The notes beneath the pieces were generated by a model, which had not been told where the DNA came from, did not search any database, and saw only the letters and a list, made by a program, of their open reading frames with translations. Shown piece by piece: positions 23,778 to 32,624 of a stretch of DNA of 44,805 nt. Location of the stretch: positions 1 to 44,805 of the forward strand of contig JAQXQS010000151.1 of assembly GCA_029101305.1 (NCBI GenBank). Reading direction: 5' to 3'. Position 1 is the stretch's first letter; every line of letters starts with the position of its first letter. A program made the position numbers and the translations under genes. This stretch comes from Clostridia bacterium (lineage in GTDB: Bacteria > Bacillota > Clostridia > Lachnospirales > Lachnospiraceae).

Positions 23778-26663
23778 ATGAGAACGGAAGACACAACAAA
23801 TGTACAGCTATCTTTGAAGAATCTGTATCGTTTGCTCACTGTGAAAGATTATCCGGTGTATTCCACCGGAATCCTTATTGGGAAACATAAAAAAGGACTG
23901 ACTCTGGGGCGTTTCTGGAATGAGTATCTGTTGTATGAGTGGAGAAATACAGAGCATGGGCGCATGATCTGGAGAACCAGCGGAAGTAAGAACCGGTATC
24001 ATTCCGAGTTCTGTAACCGCAGAGAAAATTTTCCTTTATATACGATCTATATGCAGGAAATCATGAACGGAATGGGACCGGAGTCTTTTGAAAATCAGAT
24101 CGATCTTTTTGAGAAATTTCTGAATGAAAAGGAATACGACCATACTGTATTTATGATGAAAATAAGGACTTTTCTGCATATGGCAGGCAAGACAGATCCT
24201 TGGATGTCAAAAGAATGTGCAGACAAATTCCTTTCCTGGATGGACGCGGCAGAAGCGAACAGGAAGAAAATATCGGAGTCGTTTATCGCGGCCTGGTTTT
24301 TGACTATGCTAAGCCTCCATGCAATGTCTGGAAAAGAAATGTCCGGAAAAATCATGGAAAATCTGCGGAACCGCAGTGACCTGGAGCTTGATGCAATCTG
24401 GAACCGTGTACACAGTGCAAAGAGGGATAACAGTCCTCTTTACCTTACATTGAGAAATAGTGAATTATGTACAGCGCCCCTTCCATCGGAGCATTTCTTC
24501 GGAAGAGAGGAAGAACTGTATGATTTGAAGGAATTGCTGCTTCGTGGCGGGAAATATCTGGTCTGCGGTCTTGGGGGAATTGGGAAAACAGAGCTGCTTA
24601 GGCAGCTGATCCGCTGGTGTGAGCGGGAAGGCGCAGCTGACCGGATCGCAGTAGTACAATATGAAGAAAGCCTGGTGTCCAGCTTTTCAAGAAGTTTTCT
24701 CAATCTGGAATCCCAGGAGGAACAGCAGCGTTTTCATGAAAGTATATACAGACTGAACAAAGTGGGCGAAAAGGAAAGAATCGTTCTGTTTCTGGACAAT
24801 ATGAACCGTGCCAAAGAGGCTGACCGGGAAATCGCAGAGCTAAAAGAACTTCCCTGTACCATCTTTGTAACCTCCAGACAGGAGCAATTGGAAGGCTTTA
24901 CCTCCTTTGCTGTGGGAGCACCGGAGAAAAGTGCACTAAGCCTTATTTTCCGGGATAATTATGGTCGTGTCCTTCCGAAAGAGGAAAGAGAAGATCTGGG
25001 CCGCTTTCTGGAAAAAGAAATCTTCCGCCATCCGTTGACCCTGCGTCTGCTTGGAAAAGCAGCCGGTTCACAGATGTGGACTTTGAAAAAGCTGAAAACA
25101 GAAATTGAAAATAACTGGTCAGAGACAGCAGGAGAGACTGGTCTTCTGAATATGTACCGCAGACTGTATCAGGTGTCTGATTTCGGAATTTCAGGAAGCC
25201 GCCTGATCCGTATGTTTGCAACCCTGCCGTACAGAACAGTGGACGCTAATTTTACAAATATGTTTTTTCAGGGCTTTGTGCGGGAAAATGATGAGCTAAA
25301 AACAGAGCTTCAGAGACTCTGTCAGCTTGGCTGGCTGGAGGATCTGCAGGAGGGATACCGCATGCACCCTGTAATTGCAGAAAGTATCCTGATCCAGGCA
25401 CCCCAGGAGGATGAGTTTGCCCCATTCTGGGAAAGAGCGCAGAAATGCTTTTTCATAGGACAGGCTGGTCCTCAGGATGATTCCAGGATGGAAGAAATTG
25501 CGGAGATCATCTGGAGTGCGATTACCAGAATCAAAGGGCAGATCAGTGAGAAGCTGCTTATGCTGGCAATCTGTGCAGTAAAATACCAGGGTGTAACATA
25601 CAGAGCTTCTACGGTAATTGAAGATATGCTGAAGCGCTGTCCGAAGGCTTCAGAAGAGACGTGGTTTATGGCGAAAAGCATTTCCGTTATGTTTGATCCC
25701 ATTGCAGAACGCTATGATGAAATTTTCTATCAGCAGTTTGAGAAAAAGAGCCTGCCAAAAGAATGGCTCCGGGATGCGTTCTTTGCCTATATGGAGCGCC
25801 TTCTGGAAGATGGAAAGCTGAAAGATACACAAGAAATGATTTCCAGGCTTCTGAAAAAAACAGATGATGTGGAAATTAAAATATCTGCCGCCATAGGCAG
25901 GGCACATATCTGTGAGCTTACTACAGAATTTGCAGAGGGAATCTTCTGGATCGAGAATGGACTGTGGATGGCGAAACAGAGCGGACACACCGACCGTGTG
26001 GGAGAAATGCTTTACCGCAAAGCTGCGCTTCACAGAGGGCTGGGAGAAAGAGACGCCATTGCCAGATGCCTGGAAGCCTGCGAGCAGATACAGGGAACAC
26101 AGCTTGGAAAAACATCATTCGATATTTACCTCTATCAGATGCATACCTGGGTTGCCTGGCTGGACCAGGATCAGGAAAAAGCATTGGAATACATGGAGAA
26201 ATGTAAAGATACCACTCTGATTTACTGGGGGATGAAGCACCAGGGATATCTGGCTACCTGTGAAGAATTGGGAGTTGCTTATAACCGGGTAGGAAGGAGA
26301 GCGGAATCTCTTGAAAATCATTTCCTGGTAAGAAATACCATGCAAAAAGATGCTGACAACGAAGGCAGTATGCTTTGCATTGTGAACAATAATATTGGAG
26401 TTACTTACCTGGATGGTAAAGATCCTGAGAATGCGGTGATCTATCTGAAGGAAGCTTACCAGCTGGCCAGGGAGAATAATCTGGGGGAAATTGCAACTGC
26501 GGAACCCGCCTGGAATCTGTCACGGGCATTCTGTATGATGGGAAATGAGGAAGAAGAGAAAAAATACCTCCAGATCGCATTAGAAAGATTTGAGAGGAAT
26601 TATCCTTTGGAGCATCCGAAGCGGGTGGCGGCGAAAGAAAGAATGGAAGAGATTTGCTTTTGA
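23778..26663 (+). CDS. STAND-family NTPase with NB-ARC-like core and TPR-like C-terminus
   Basis: A 961-residue cytosolic protein. The first 230 residues are a domain I do not recognise (no HTH, TIR or nuclease motif). The NTPase core follows: FFGREEELYDLKELL, P-loop CGLGGIGKTELL (about 262-272), Walker B IVLFLDNM (about 335-342), TIFVTSRQ, and HPLTLRLLGKAAG, the usual GxP/ARC region. From about 590 to the end the sequence is helical with TPR-like repeats (e.g. NNIGVTYLDGKDPENAVIYL). STAND proteins are switches that oligomerise on ligand binding, used in transcription control, signalling and anti-phage defence. It stands alone with its own promoter and terminator, so no partner indicates the pathway. 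GGAGAGAGG precedes the start. Confidence 0.8.
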   Translation: MRTEDTTNVQLSLKNLYRLLTVKDYPVYSTGILIGKHKKGLTLGRFWNEYLLYEWRNTEHGRMIWRTSGSKNRYHSEFCNRRENFPLYTIYMQEIMNGMGPESFENQIDLFEKFLNEKEYDHTVFMMKIRTFLHMAGKTDPWMSKECADKFLSWMDAAEANRKKISESFIAAWFLTMLSLHAMSGKEMSGKIMENLRNRSDLELDAIWNRVHSAKRDNSPLYLTLRNSELCTAPLPSEHFFGREEELYDLKELLLRGGKYLVCGLGGIGKTELLRQLIRWCEREGAADRIAVVQYEESLVSSFSRSFLNLESQEEQQRFHESIYRLNKVGEKERIVLFLDNMNRAKEADREIAELKELPCTIFVTSRQEQLEGFTSFAVGAPEKSALSLIFRDNYGRVLPKEEREDLGRFLEKEIFRHPLTLRLLGKAAGSQMWTLKKLKTEIENNWSETAGETGLLNMYRRLYQVSDFGISGSRLIRMFATLPYRTVDANFTNMFFQGFVRENDELKTELQRLCQLGWLEDLQEGYRMHPVIAESILIQAPQEDEFAPFWERAQKCFFIGQAGPQDDSRMEEIAEIIWSAITRIKGQISEKLLMLAICAVKYQGVTYRASTVIEDMLKRCPKASEETWFMAKSISVMFDPIAERYDEIFYQQFEKKSLPKEWLRDAFFAYMERLLEDGKLKDTQEMISRLLKKTDDVEIKISAAIGRAHICELTTEFAEGIFWIENGLWMAKQSGHTDRVGEMLYRKAALHRGLGERDAIARCLEACEQIQGTQLGKTSFDIYLYQMHTWVAWLDQDQEKALEYMEKCKDTTLIYWGMKHQGYLATCEELGVAYNRVGRRAESLENHFLVRNTMQKDADNEGSMLCIVNNNIGVTYLDGKDPENAVIYLKEAYQLARENNLGEIATAEPAWNLSRAFCMMGNEEEEKKYLQIALERFERNYPLEHPKRVAAKERMEEICF

Positions 26664-26684
26664 TATTTTGTACTAAAGTGCACG

Positions 26685-26726
26685 AAAAAGGCTTTTTGCA
26701 GACTTGGATTTGCAGAAAGCCTTTTT
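26685..26726 (+). terminator. Terminator of the STAND NTPase gene
   Basis: AAAAAGGCTTT at 26685-26695 and GAAAGCCTTTTT near 26715-26726 form the stem with extra TGCA pairing inside, ending in T5. Confidence 0.75.
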
Positions 26727-26790
26727 CCTGTAATAGGGAATCCCGTTGGAATTATCTATTACATAAAAAGCCCCGCCGGGCAGAATCGTA

Positions 26791-26833
26791 CTGCGGTGGA
26801 GAGGTAGATGTCACATGGAGTGACCCACCGCAG
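26791..26833. repeat. Nested inverted repeat in the 26.7-27.0 kb gap
   Basis: CTGCGGTGG at 26791-26799 pairs with CCACCGCAG at 26825-26833, and inside it GTCAC (26810-26814) pairs with GTGAC (26820-26824). It is followed by ATAAATAAAA, not by a T run. Purpose unclear. The rest of the 364-bp gap is AT-rich and holds only the STAND terminator and the LacI promoter. Confidence 0.5.
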
Positions 26834-26946
26834 ATAAATAAAATGTGTTGCGATACACATACGCATTATATTGTGCGTAATGCACAATTAATAATTGTAA
26901 TAATAATCATAATTAAACAAAAATACAATAATAGAAGAAAGATATA

Positions 26947-26991
26947 TTGACATTTTAATATGACACAGCTATAATATGTTTAACGTTAAAC
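26947..26991 (+). promoter_or_regulatory. Promoter and operator of the LacI-family gene
   Basis: TTGACA at 26947-26952, TATAAT at 26970-26975 (17-bp spacer), and directly after it the perfect 14-bp palindrome GTTTAACGTTAAAC at 26978-26991. The central ACGT-type dyad over the start site is the usual LacI-family operator, pointing to autorepression. Confidence 0.85.
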
Positions 26992-27027
26992 AAAAGAAAA
27001 ACAAATAACTCACAGAGGTCAGAATGT

Positions 27028-28056
27028 ATGGTATCGATAACGGATGTAGCGAAAAAAGCCGGCTGTTCAGCCACACTTGTATCCAGAGTGGTAAACAACC
27101 AGTACGGGGTCAGTGAGAAATCCCGACAGAAAATACAAGCGGCAATTGATGAACTGGGCTATACGCCTAATGGGCTTGCGCGTTCTCTTGTACTGAAATC
27201 CACGAATACCATTGGCGTAGTTGTAGACACGTTATGTGATGCATATTTTTTTGATCTGATACATGCGATTGAAGAAGAGGTAGGGAAACAGGGATACGAT
27301 GTATTGTTCTGCAGTGCCGGGAACAGTACCGAGAAGAAAAATAGTTATATTAATTTTTTTATGCAGGAAAGAGTCGATGGAATCCTTATTTACGGAAGTG
27401 CCCTGGATGATAAGAAGCTTATCACCAAGCTGGCACGTTCGCATTTCCCATTTGCCTTAATAGAAAATGATATGGGAAGCTTAAATGTGAATAATATTCT
27501 GTTGAACAATCAATATGGTTCAGAGGTGGCGGTCGATTACCTGTTCCAATGCGGATGCAGAAATATTATACATGTAGCTGGTGATGAGAACAGACAGGCT
27601 GCAAGAAGAAGGCAGAAAGGTTATGTGAACACGATGAAGAAGCATGGTGTTCAGGATGTGAGGATCCTGCAATCCGGATGGTCCGAAGAGGAAGGATATA
27701 CCACTCTCAAGGAGTTTTTATCTACCTGCAGAAAGGAAGAACTTCCAGATGCATTTTTCTTTAGTTCTGATCAGACTGCCTTTGGTGGAATGCGGGCTTT
27801 GTTAGAAGCGGGAATCAGGATTCCGGAGGATGTAATGCTGGTAGGCTTCGATGATGACCAGCCCAGAAATCATAACTTCCAATATCTTCCATTAACTACT
27901 GTAAGACAGCCACTTGGAGATATGGGAAAGGCAGCTGTTGATATTCTCATAACAGATATTAAAGAGAAAAAAGAAGTAAAAGAAAAGAAAATGTTTTATC
28001 CCAATCTGGTAATCAGGCAGACAACCAGAAACAACAACCAAATAGAACAAAAATAA
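27028..28056 (+). CDS. LacI-family transcriptional regulator
   Basis: A 342-residue repressor. The helix-turn-helix and hinge are ITDVAKKAGCSATLVSRVVN and YGVSEKSRQKIQAAIDELGY, then PNGLARSL; a periplasmic-binding-like sensor domain follows (GVVVDTLCDAYFFDLIHAIE, FFFSSDQTAFGGMRALLEAG, VMLVGFDDDQP). It binds the palindrome at 26978-26991 and the near copy at 28096-28109, so it should control both itself and the catabolic operon downstream. Its C-terminal tail is Lys/Glu-rich. The inducer is probably the imported sugar or its phosphate. Confidence 0.93.
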   Translation: MVSITDVAKKAGCSATLVSRVVNNQYGVSEKSRQKIQAAIDELGYTPNGLARSLVLKSTNTIGVVVDTLCDAYFFDLIHAIEEEVGKQGYDVLFCSAGNSTEKKNSYINFFMQERVDGILIYGSALDDKKLITKLARSHFPFALIENDMGSLNVNNILLNNQYGSEVAVDYLFQCGCRNIIHVAGDENRQAARRRQKGYVNTMKKHGVQDVRILQSGWSEEEGYTTLKEFLSTCRKEELPDAFFFSSDQTAFGGMRALLEAGIRIPEDVMLVGFDDDQPRNHNFQYLPLTTVRQPLGDMGKAAVDILITDIKEKKEVKEKKMFYPNLVIRQTTRNNNQIEQK

Positions 28057-28095
28057 ATTGTCAGGTTTCACTGATAATTTATTTTTAGATAAAAT

Positions 28096-28109
28096 GTGTA
28101 ACGTTAAAC
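28096..28109 (+). promoter_or_regulatory. LacI-family operator in front of the GH4 gene
   Basis: GTGTAACGTTAAAC matches the palindrome at 26978-26991 in 13 of 14 positions. It lies 16 bp before the GH4 start. A weak promoter (TTTCAC at 28066-28071, TAAAAT at 28090-28095) may precede it. Confidence 0.75.
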
Positions 28110-28125
28110 AAAAAAGGAGGACATT

Positions 28126-29379
28126 ATGAAATTTACAATTGTAGGAGCTGGAAGTTCATACACACCGGAGCTGTTGGATGAGATGATTGTCCGCAGAGAA
28201 AGCTTACCGATTGATGAGCTGGTATTATATGATATTGATCCACACAGACTGGAGGTTATGGAAGGATTCTGCAAACGCTATTCAGCAAAGAGAGACTTCC
28301 CGGTTAAGATCAGAAGCACAACGGATATCGATGATGCCCTTTATGGCGCGGCTTTTGTGGATACCCAGATTCGTGTAGGCGGAAATAAACAGCGAGTAAA
28401 AGACGAGAAGATTCCGTTGAAATATGGTCTGATCGGTCAGGAGACCACAGGCGCCGGCGGCATGATGAAGGCCTTCCGTACGATTCCGGTTATGCTGGAT
28501 GTGGCAAGACACATGGAAAAATCTTCTCCAGATGGATGGCTGATTAATTATACCAATCCGGCCGGACTTGTGACTGAAGCTGTAAAACGTTACACAAATG
28601 CCAATATCGCAGGCTTCTGCTCAGGCGGTATTTTCCCGAAAATGTGGGCGAAGAGAAGCATGGGAATTGATTACAACCGTGTCCAGTATGATTATGTAGG
28701 ATTGAACCATTTGAATTTTATCAGTCATATCACCATTGATGGAAGACCGATCACAGAAAAAGAATTCGAAACGCTGGCAGAGACCAATGATGATGTAGGC
28801 GTTGAGATCCAGAAGCTGCTTGGCTGTCTGACCAGTCCTTATTTACAGTATTATTATAAAACAGGCCAGAGGGTAGCTGAATTAAAGGCAAAGAGCCAGA
28901 CACGTGGAGAGTACGTGCAGGATCTGGAAAAAATCGTATTTGCCGGTTATGCAGATGAAAACAATGCAGACATTCCGAAAGAGCTTTATAAGCGCGGCGG
29001 TGGTGGTTATTCAGAGGTTGCCATGAATTTCGTAAATGCAGTTTACAATAATGTAGATACAGAGATGGTAGTGAATGTCCAGAATAAGGGTGCTGTACCG
29101 TTCCTTCCAGACGATGGAGTGGTTGAGATCAACTGTCTGGTTAATAAGAGAGGAATGGCACCGATTCATAAATCTTATATTCCTGCACCATGCTGGGGAC
29201 TGATCAGTGAGGTGAAGAATTATGAAATGCTGGCAGTAGAAGCTGCTGTCGAGGGAAATGTGACCAAAATGAAACAGGCATTGCTGGCACATCCGTTAGT
29301 AAGAGAATACTCTGTTGTTGAAAAATTAGTTCCAGATTTACTGGAAGGAAGTAAAGAATTTTTACCTCAGTTTTTCTGA
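28126..29379 (+). CDS. GH4-family glycosidase, 6-phospho-beta-glucosidase-like
   Basis: A 417-residue enzyme of glycoside hydrolase family 4, which uses NAD and a divalent metal to cleave (often 6-phosphorylated) glycosides by an oxidation-elimination route. The NAD-binding start is IVGAGSSYTPELLDEM; INYTNPAGLVTEAVKRYTN, the Cys of GFCSGG and the His of GLNHLNF are the metal/active-site elements; IGQETTGAGGMMKAFR is also typical. As the operon imports unphosphorylated sugar by an ABC system, the adjoining kinase may supply the 6-phosphate. AAGGAGG precedes the start. The substrate linkage is inferred from subfamily resemblance. Confidence 0.88.
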   Translation: MKFTIVGAGSSYTPELLDEMIVRRESLPIDELVLYDIDPHRLEVMEGFCKRYSAKRDFPVKIRSTTDIDDALYGAAFVDTQIRVGGNKQRVKDEKIPLKYGLIGQETTGAGGMMKAFRTIPVMLDVARHMEKSSPDGWLINYTNPAGLVTEAVKRYTNANIAGFCSGGIFPKMWAKRSMGIDYNRVQYDYVGLNHLNFISHITIDGRPITEKEFETLAETNDDVGVEIQKLLGCLTSPYLQYYYKTGQRVAELKAKSQTRGEYVQDLEKIVFAGYADENNADIPKELYKRGGGGYSEVAMNFVNAVYNNVDTEMVVNVQNKGAVPFLPDDGVVEINCLVNKRGMAPIHKSYIPAPCWGLISEVKNYEMLAVEAAVEGNVTKMKQALLAHPLVREYSVVEKLVPDLLEGSKEFLPQFF

Positions 29380-29404
29380 TAACAGATCAAAAGCGAGGAC
29401 TTGT

Positions 29405-30406
29405 ATGAAATACTTTATGGGAATTGATCAAGGGGGCAGTAAAACAGCTGCAATTGTTGGAGATGAATACGGGCATATCCTTGGAATGGGAATAAGCTTC
29501 GGTGCGGTTCATTCTGTCGATGGAATGGAAGTTGCTATGAAAGCTGCAGAAGAGGCATTTGACCAGGCACTTAACGAGGCGGGGCTTTCATATAAGGACA
29601 TCTATGGATTGTACGGTGGAATGAGTGGAATCGACTGGGCTTATGAGAAAGAACTTGTCCAGAATGCCATGTATGACCATTTTAAAATTTCACACATCTC
29701 TATCGTGAATGACTGTCTGATCGCCATGCGGGCAGCAACTGACAGTGACAAATGCGGAATCATCTGTGCTGGTTCAGGTGTGAACTGTGCAGTACGAAAC
29801 GGAAAAAAAGAGATCATCTTCGGATATTACATTCCGGATTCGATTCAGGGTGGAGTATCCATTGGAGCGGCTGCAGTGCAGAAAGTATTTGATGCACAAG
29901 CCGGGGTGGGGGCCCCGACTATTTTAACAGATTATTTATGTGAACTGTTTCATGCCGAATCGGTAGATGAACTTTTACAGATGAGGGCAGAACACAAAAT
30001 CGGGTCAAACGATTATCTTGGACTTCCCAAAGTTGTTGAAAAAGCGGCTTTGGAAGGAGATAAGGTTGCAATCCGGATTTATGAAGATTTTGCCAAAGGA
30101 ATTGTTCCGTATATTCTGTCCGGAATGAGGACTCTGGATATTCTGGAAGAGAAAGTTGACATTGTTTTATCCGGCAGTATTTTTAAATGCAAGGTACCGG
30201 TTCTTAGAGAAACAGTGGATGCGGAGCTTAGAAAAGAGGCTGCAAATATCAATATCATTGATTCCGTATATGAGCCTATTGTCGGAGCGTTTTTAATGGG
30301 GTTGGATGACTACCACAAGAATGTACCGTCCGAAGTGTATGCAGAAATTGAAAAAGAAAAAAATAAATATAATATTTTACGTAATGTAAAGGAGGACAAC
30401 ACATGA
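29405..30406 (+). CDS. BadF/BadG-type sugar kinase (N-acetylglucosamine kinase-like)
   Basis: A 333-residue ASKHA-fold ATPase of the BadF/BadG/BcrA/BcrD family. The first phosphate loop is MGIDQGGSKTAAIVGD; the second is CGIICAGSGVNCAV, and IVLSGSIFKCK matches the adenosine loop. Proteins of this length with this start are commonly GlcNAc or related amino-sugar kinases. It lies between the GH4 gene and the sugar-binding protein gene, whose ATG overlaps its stop by 4 bp. It most likely phosphorylates the imported sugar or disaccharide at C6. Confidence 0.85.
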   Translation: MKYFMGIDQGGSKTAAIVGDEYGHILGMGISFGAVHSVDGMEVAMKAAEEAFDQALNEAGLSYKDIYGLYGGMSGIDWAYEKELVQNAMYDHFKISHISIVNDCLIAMRAATDSDKCGIICAGSGVNCAVRNGKKEIIFGYYIPDSIQGGVSIGAAAVQKVFDAQAGVGAPTILTDYLCELFHAESVDELLQMRAEHKIGSNDYLGLPKVVEKAALEGDKVAIRIYEDFAKGIVPYILSGMRTLDILEEKVDIVLSGSIFKCKVPVLRETVDAELRKEAANINIIDSVYEPIVGAFLMGLDDYHKNVPSEVYAEIEKEKNKYNILRNVKEDNT

Positions 30407-31710
30407 AAGGTAAAAAAATGTTAAGCGTACTGTTGGCAGGGATTATGGCGGCATCCATGGCTGTAAGCGTAAACGCAGCAGATGGTGATATTCAGCTCAC
30501 CGATGAAGAGATTACCCTGAAATTCTGGGATATCTGGCCAGAAGGCCAGCCAATGGCTCCACTTGTACAGGATTACATTGCACAGTATGAAGAAGAACAC
30601 CCAAATATTCATATTGAAGAGGTTGCAACACAGGAGGTTGACTATCAGACAACCAAATTAAGAGTTGCAGCTGCAGACAGTTCCCAGGGTGACGTATTCT
30701 TCTGCTGGGGTGGTGGATACGCAAAAACATATGTAGATGCCGGTGTGGTACTTCCGTTGGAGGAATATTATGAAAAATATGGAATCAACGATCAGCTGCT
30801 GCAGGGAGCTACTACCTATTGTACATACAACGATGAGACCTATGGATTACCACTGAAACAGTGGGCTGGCGTTCTCTTCTGCAATAAGAGAATTTTTGAT
30901 GAAAACAATCTGGAAATCCCGACTACTTATGATGAGCTGATCGATTGTATTAAAGCCTTCCGGGAAAATGGTGTTACACCTATGGTTTTAGGAGCAAAAG
31001 ACGGATGGCATATCGGTATGATCCAGAATATGCTGGCAGTGCGCACTGCTGGTGCTGATTACATGAATTCAGCCCTGTCAGGAGATGCAACTCTTGATAC
31101 TCCTGAAATCGTAGAATCTGCAAAACTTCTTTCTGAAATGAATGAAGCCGGTGCTTTCCCGGATGGTACACTTGGAATTTCTTCCGATGAAGCAGAAGAG
31201 CTGTTCTACAGTGGAATGGTTCCAATGTTCTTCGGCGGCAGCTGGGTAGCACAGAGTGTTGACAATCCAGATAATGCATGCTCACAGGATGAAATCGTAG
31301 TGACAACCTTCCCGACAGTAGAAAATGGAAAGGGTGATGAAACCCAGTATTCTGGCGGCGTTATTGATTTCTTTATGATCAATTCCGCAACAGAGCATCC
31401 GGATGAGGCATTTGATTTCGCTTATGGAATGACAAAATACATGTCCAAAGAAGCTTACGTTCTTGGTGATTCACTTCCATGCTGGAAGGATCTTGACATC
31501 GGAGATGCCGAAATTAGTCCAGCTCTGGTAAAGGTTCAGGAACTGATCCAGAATTCTACCGGATATGTACTTGCATGGGATACCTTCCTCACTGGTTCCG
31601 CAATTGACGCACATTACAATCTGTTACAGGGCGTGATTGAAGGCAGCATAACACCAGAAGAATTTGCTACCCAGATGCAGGCAGCAAAAGAGGAAGCATT
31701 AGCAGAATAG
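30403..31710 (+). CDS. Sugar ABC transporter, substrate-binding protein
   Basis: A 435-residue family 1 extracellular solute-binding protein. After a signal peptide ending VSVNAADG come LKFWDIWPEG, the usual N-terminal strand, and AADSSQGDVFFCWGGGYAKT, then GLPLKQWAGVLFCNKRIFDE and VPMFFGGSWVAQ. As in OppA of this window, no lipobox Cys is found. It delivers a di- or oligosaccharide to the two permeases encoded next. Its ATG is within the kinase stop, with AAAGGAGG upstream. Confidence 0.92.
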   Translation: MKGKKMLSVLLAGIMAASMAVSVNAADGDIQLTDEEITLKFWDIWPEGQPMAPLVQDYIAQYEEEHPNIHIEEVATQEVDYQTTKLRVAAADSSQGDVFFCWGGGYAKTYVDAGVVLPLEEYYEKYGINDQLLQGATTYCTYNDETYGLPLKQWAGVLFCNKRIFDENNLEIPTTYDELIDCIKAFRENGVTPMVLGAKDGWHIGMIQNMLAVRTAGADYMNSALSGDATLDTPEIVESAKLLSEMNEAGAFPDGTLGISSDEAEELFYSGMVPMFFGGSWVAQSVDNPDNACSQDEIVVTTFPTVENGKGDETQYSGGVIDFFMINSATEHPDEAFDFAYGMTKYMSKEAYVLGDSLPCWKDLDIGDAEISPALVKVQELIQNSTGYVLAWDTFLTGSAIDAHYNLLQGVIEGSITPEEFATQMQAAKEEALAE

Positions 31711-31730
31711 CAGAAAGGTAAAGGGTTAAT

Positions 31731-32624
31731 ATGGAAAAGGCATTGCGCAGTAAAAAAGCCGTATGTTTCTTCATTTTACCAGGGTTGATTCTTTTTCTCC
31801 TGATTGTAGCGGTACCGATCATTCAATCAGCAGATTACAGTTTATTAAAATGGAACGGAATATCTGAGGGAACATTTGTAGGACTGGACAACTATATTGA
31901 AATGTTCAAGGATCCTGTATTTCTTCTTTCATTAAAAAATTCATTGTTATTAGCAGCTGCTTCTGTACTGATCCAGATGCCGATTTCAATGCTGCTGGCA
32001 CTGGTATTAGTGAACGGCGTAAAAGGAGAAAACTTTTTCCGCAATGCTTTTTTCATCCCCGTTATTATTTCCAGTACTGTAATCGCAAACCTGTGGATGA
32101 AAATCTATCATCCATCCTATGGATTGCTGAATGTATTTTTTGACTGGCTGGGACATCCGGAATGGAAGCAGAACTGGCTGGGCTCCTCGGCAACTGTTTT
32201 GATCGCCTGTTTTATTCCTATGATCTGGAAAGATATAGGTTATAACATGTTGTTGTTTTATTCAGCTGCGAAATCAATCTCTTCAGATATTATTGAAGCA
32301 GCAAAAATTGACGGAGCCTCTAAATTTCAGATTTCCATGAAGATTATCATGCCGATCATTATTCCGATGATCGAAGCAGTAACAATTTTCTGTATTGTTG
32401 GTTCACTGAAATCTTTTGATATGATTTTTATATTAACCGGCGGCGGACCAATGCATGCTTCCAGTGTTCTGTCCCTGATGATGTATAGCGAGATTTTTAC
32501 CAATAATCATTATGGCTATGCCAGTGCGGTTGCAATTGCAATTATTATTATATGTCTGCTGTTTACATTTGGAGTACAGTTTGTATTTAAAAAAATCATG
32601 CGGAAATATAGGAGCGATTCATGA
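31731..32624 (+). CDS. Sugar ABC transporter permease 1 (MalF/UgpA type)
   Basis: A 297-residue permease of the carbohydrate uptake type 1 group with six membrane helices. It starts with a helix ending IPGLI-like (FFILPGLILFLLIVAVPIIQ) and has the EAA loop DIIEAAKIDGASKFQISMKI. The following permease gene overlaps its stop by 4 bp. No ATPase gene is present in the operon, so a shared MsmX/MsiK-type ATPase from elsewhere is expected. Confidence 0.92.
   Translation: MEKALRSKKAVCFFILPGLILFLLIVAVPIIQSADYSLLKWNGISEGTFVGLDNYIEMFKDPVFLLSLKNSLLLAAASVLIQMPISMLLALVLVNGVKGENFFRNAFFIPVIISSTVIANLWMKIYHPSYGLLNVFFDWLGHPEWKQNWLGSSATVLIACFIPMIWKDIGYNMLLFYSAAKSISSDIIEAAKIDGASKFQISMKIIMPIIIPMIEAVTIFCIVGSLKSFDMIFILTGGGPMHASSVLSLMMYSEIFTNNHYGYASAVAIAIIIICLLFTFGVQFVFKKIMRKYRSDS

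Noticed and set aside
26791-26833. Nested hairpin considered as an integron attC-like or transposon end
   Set aside because: No R-box/core-site pairs, no second copy and no integrase or transposase nearby.
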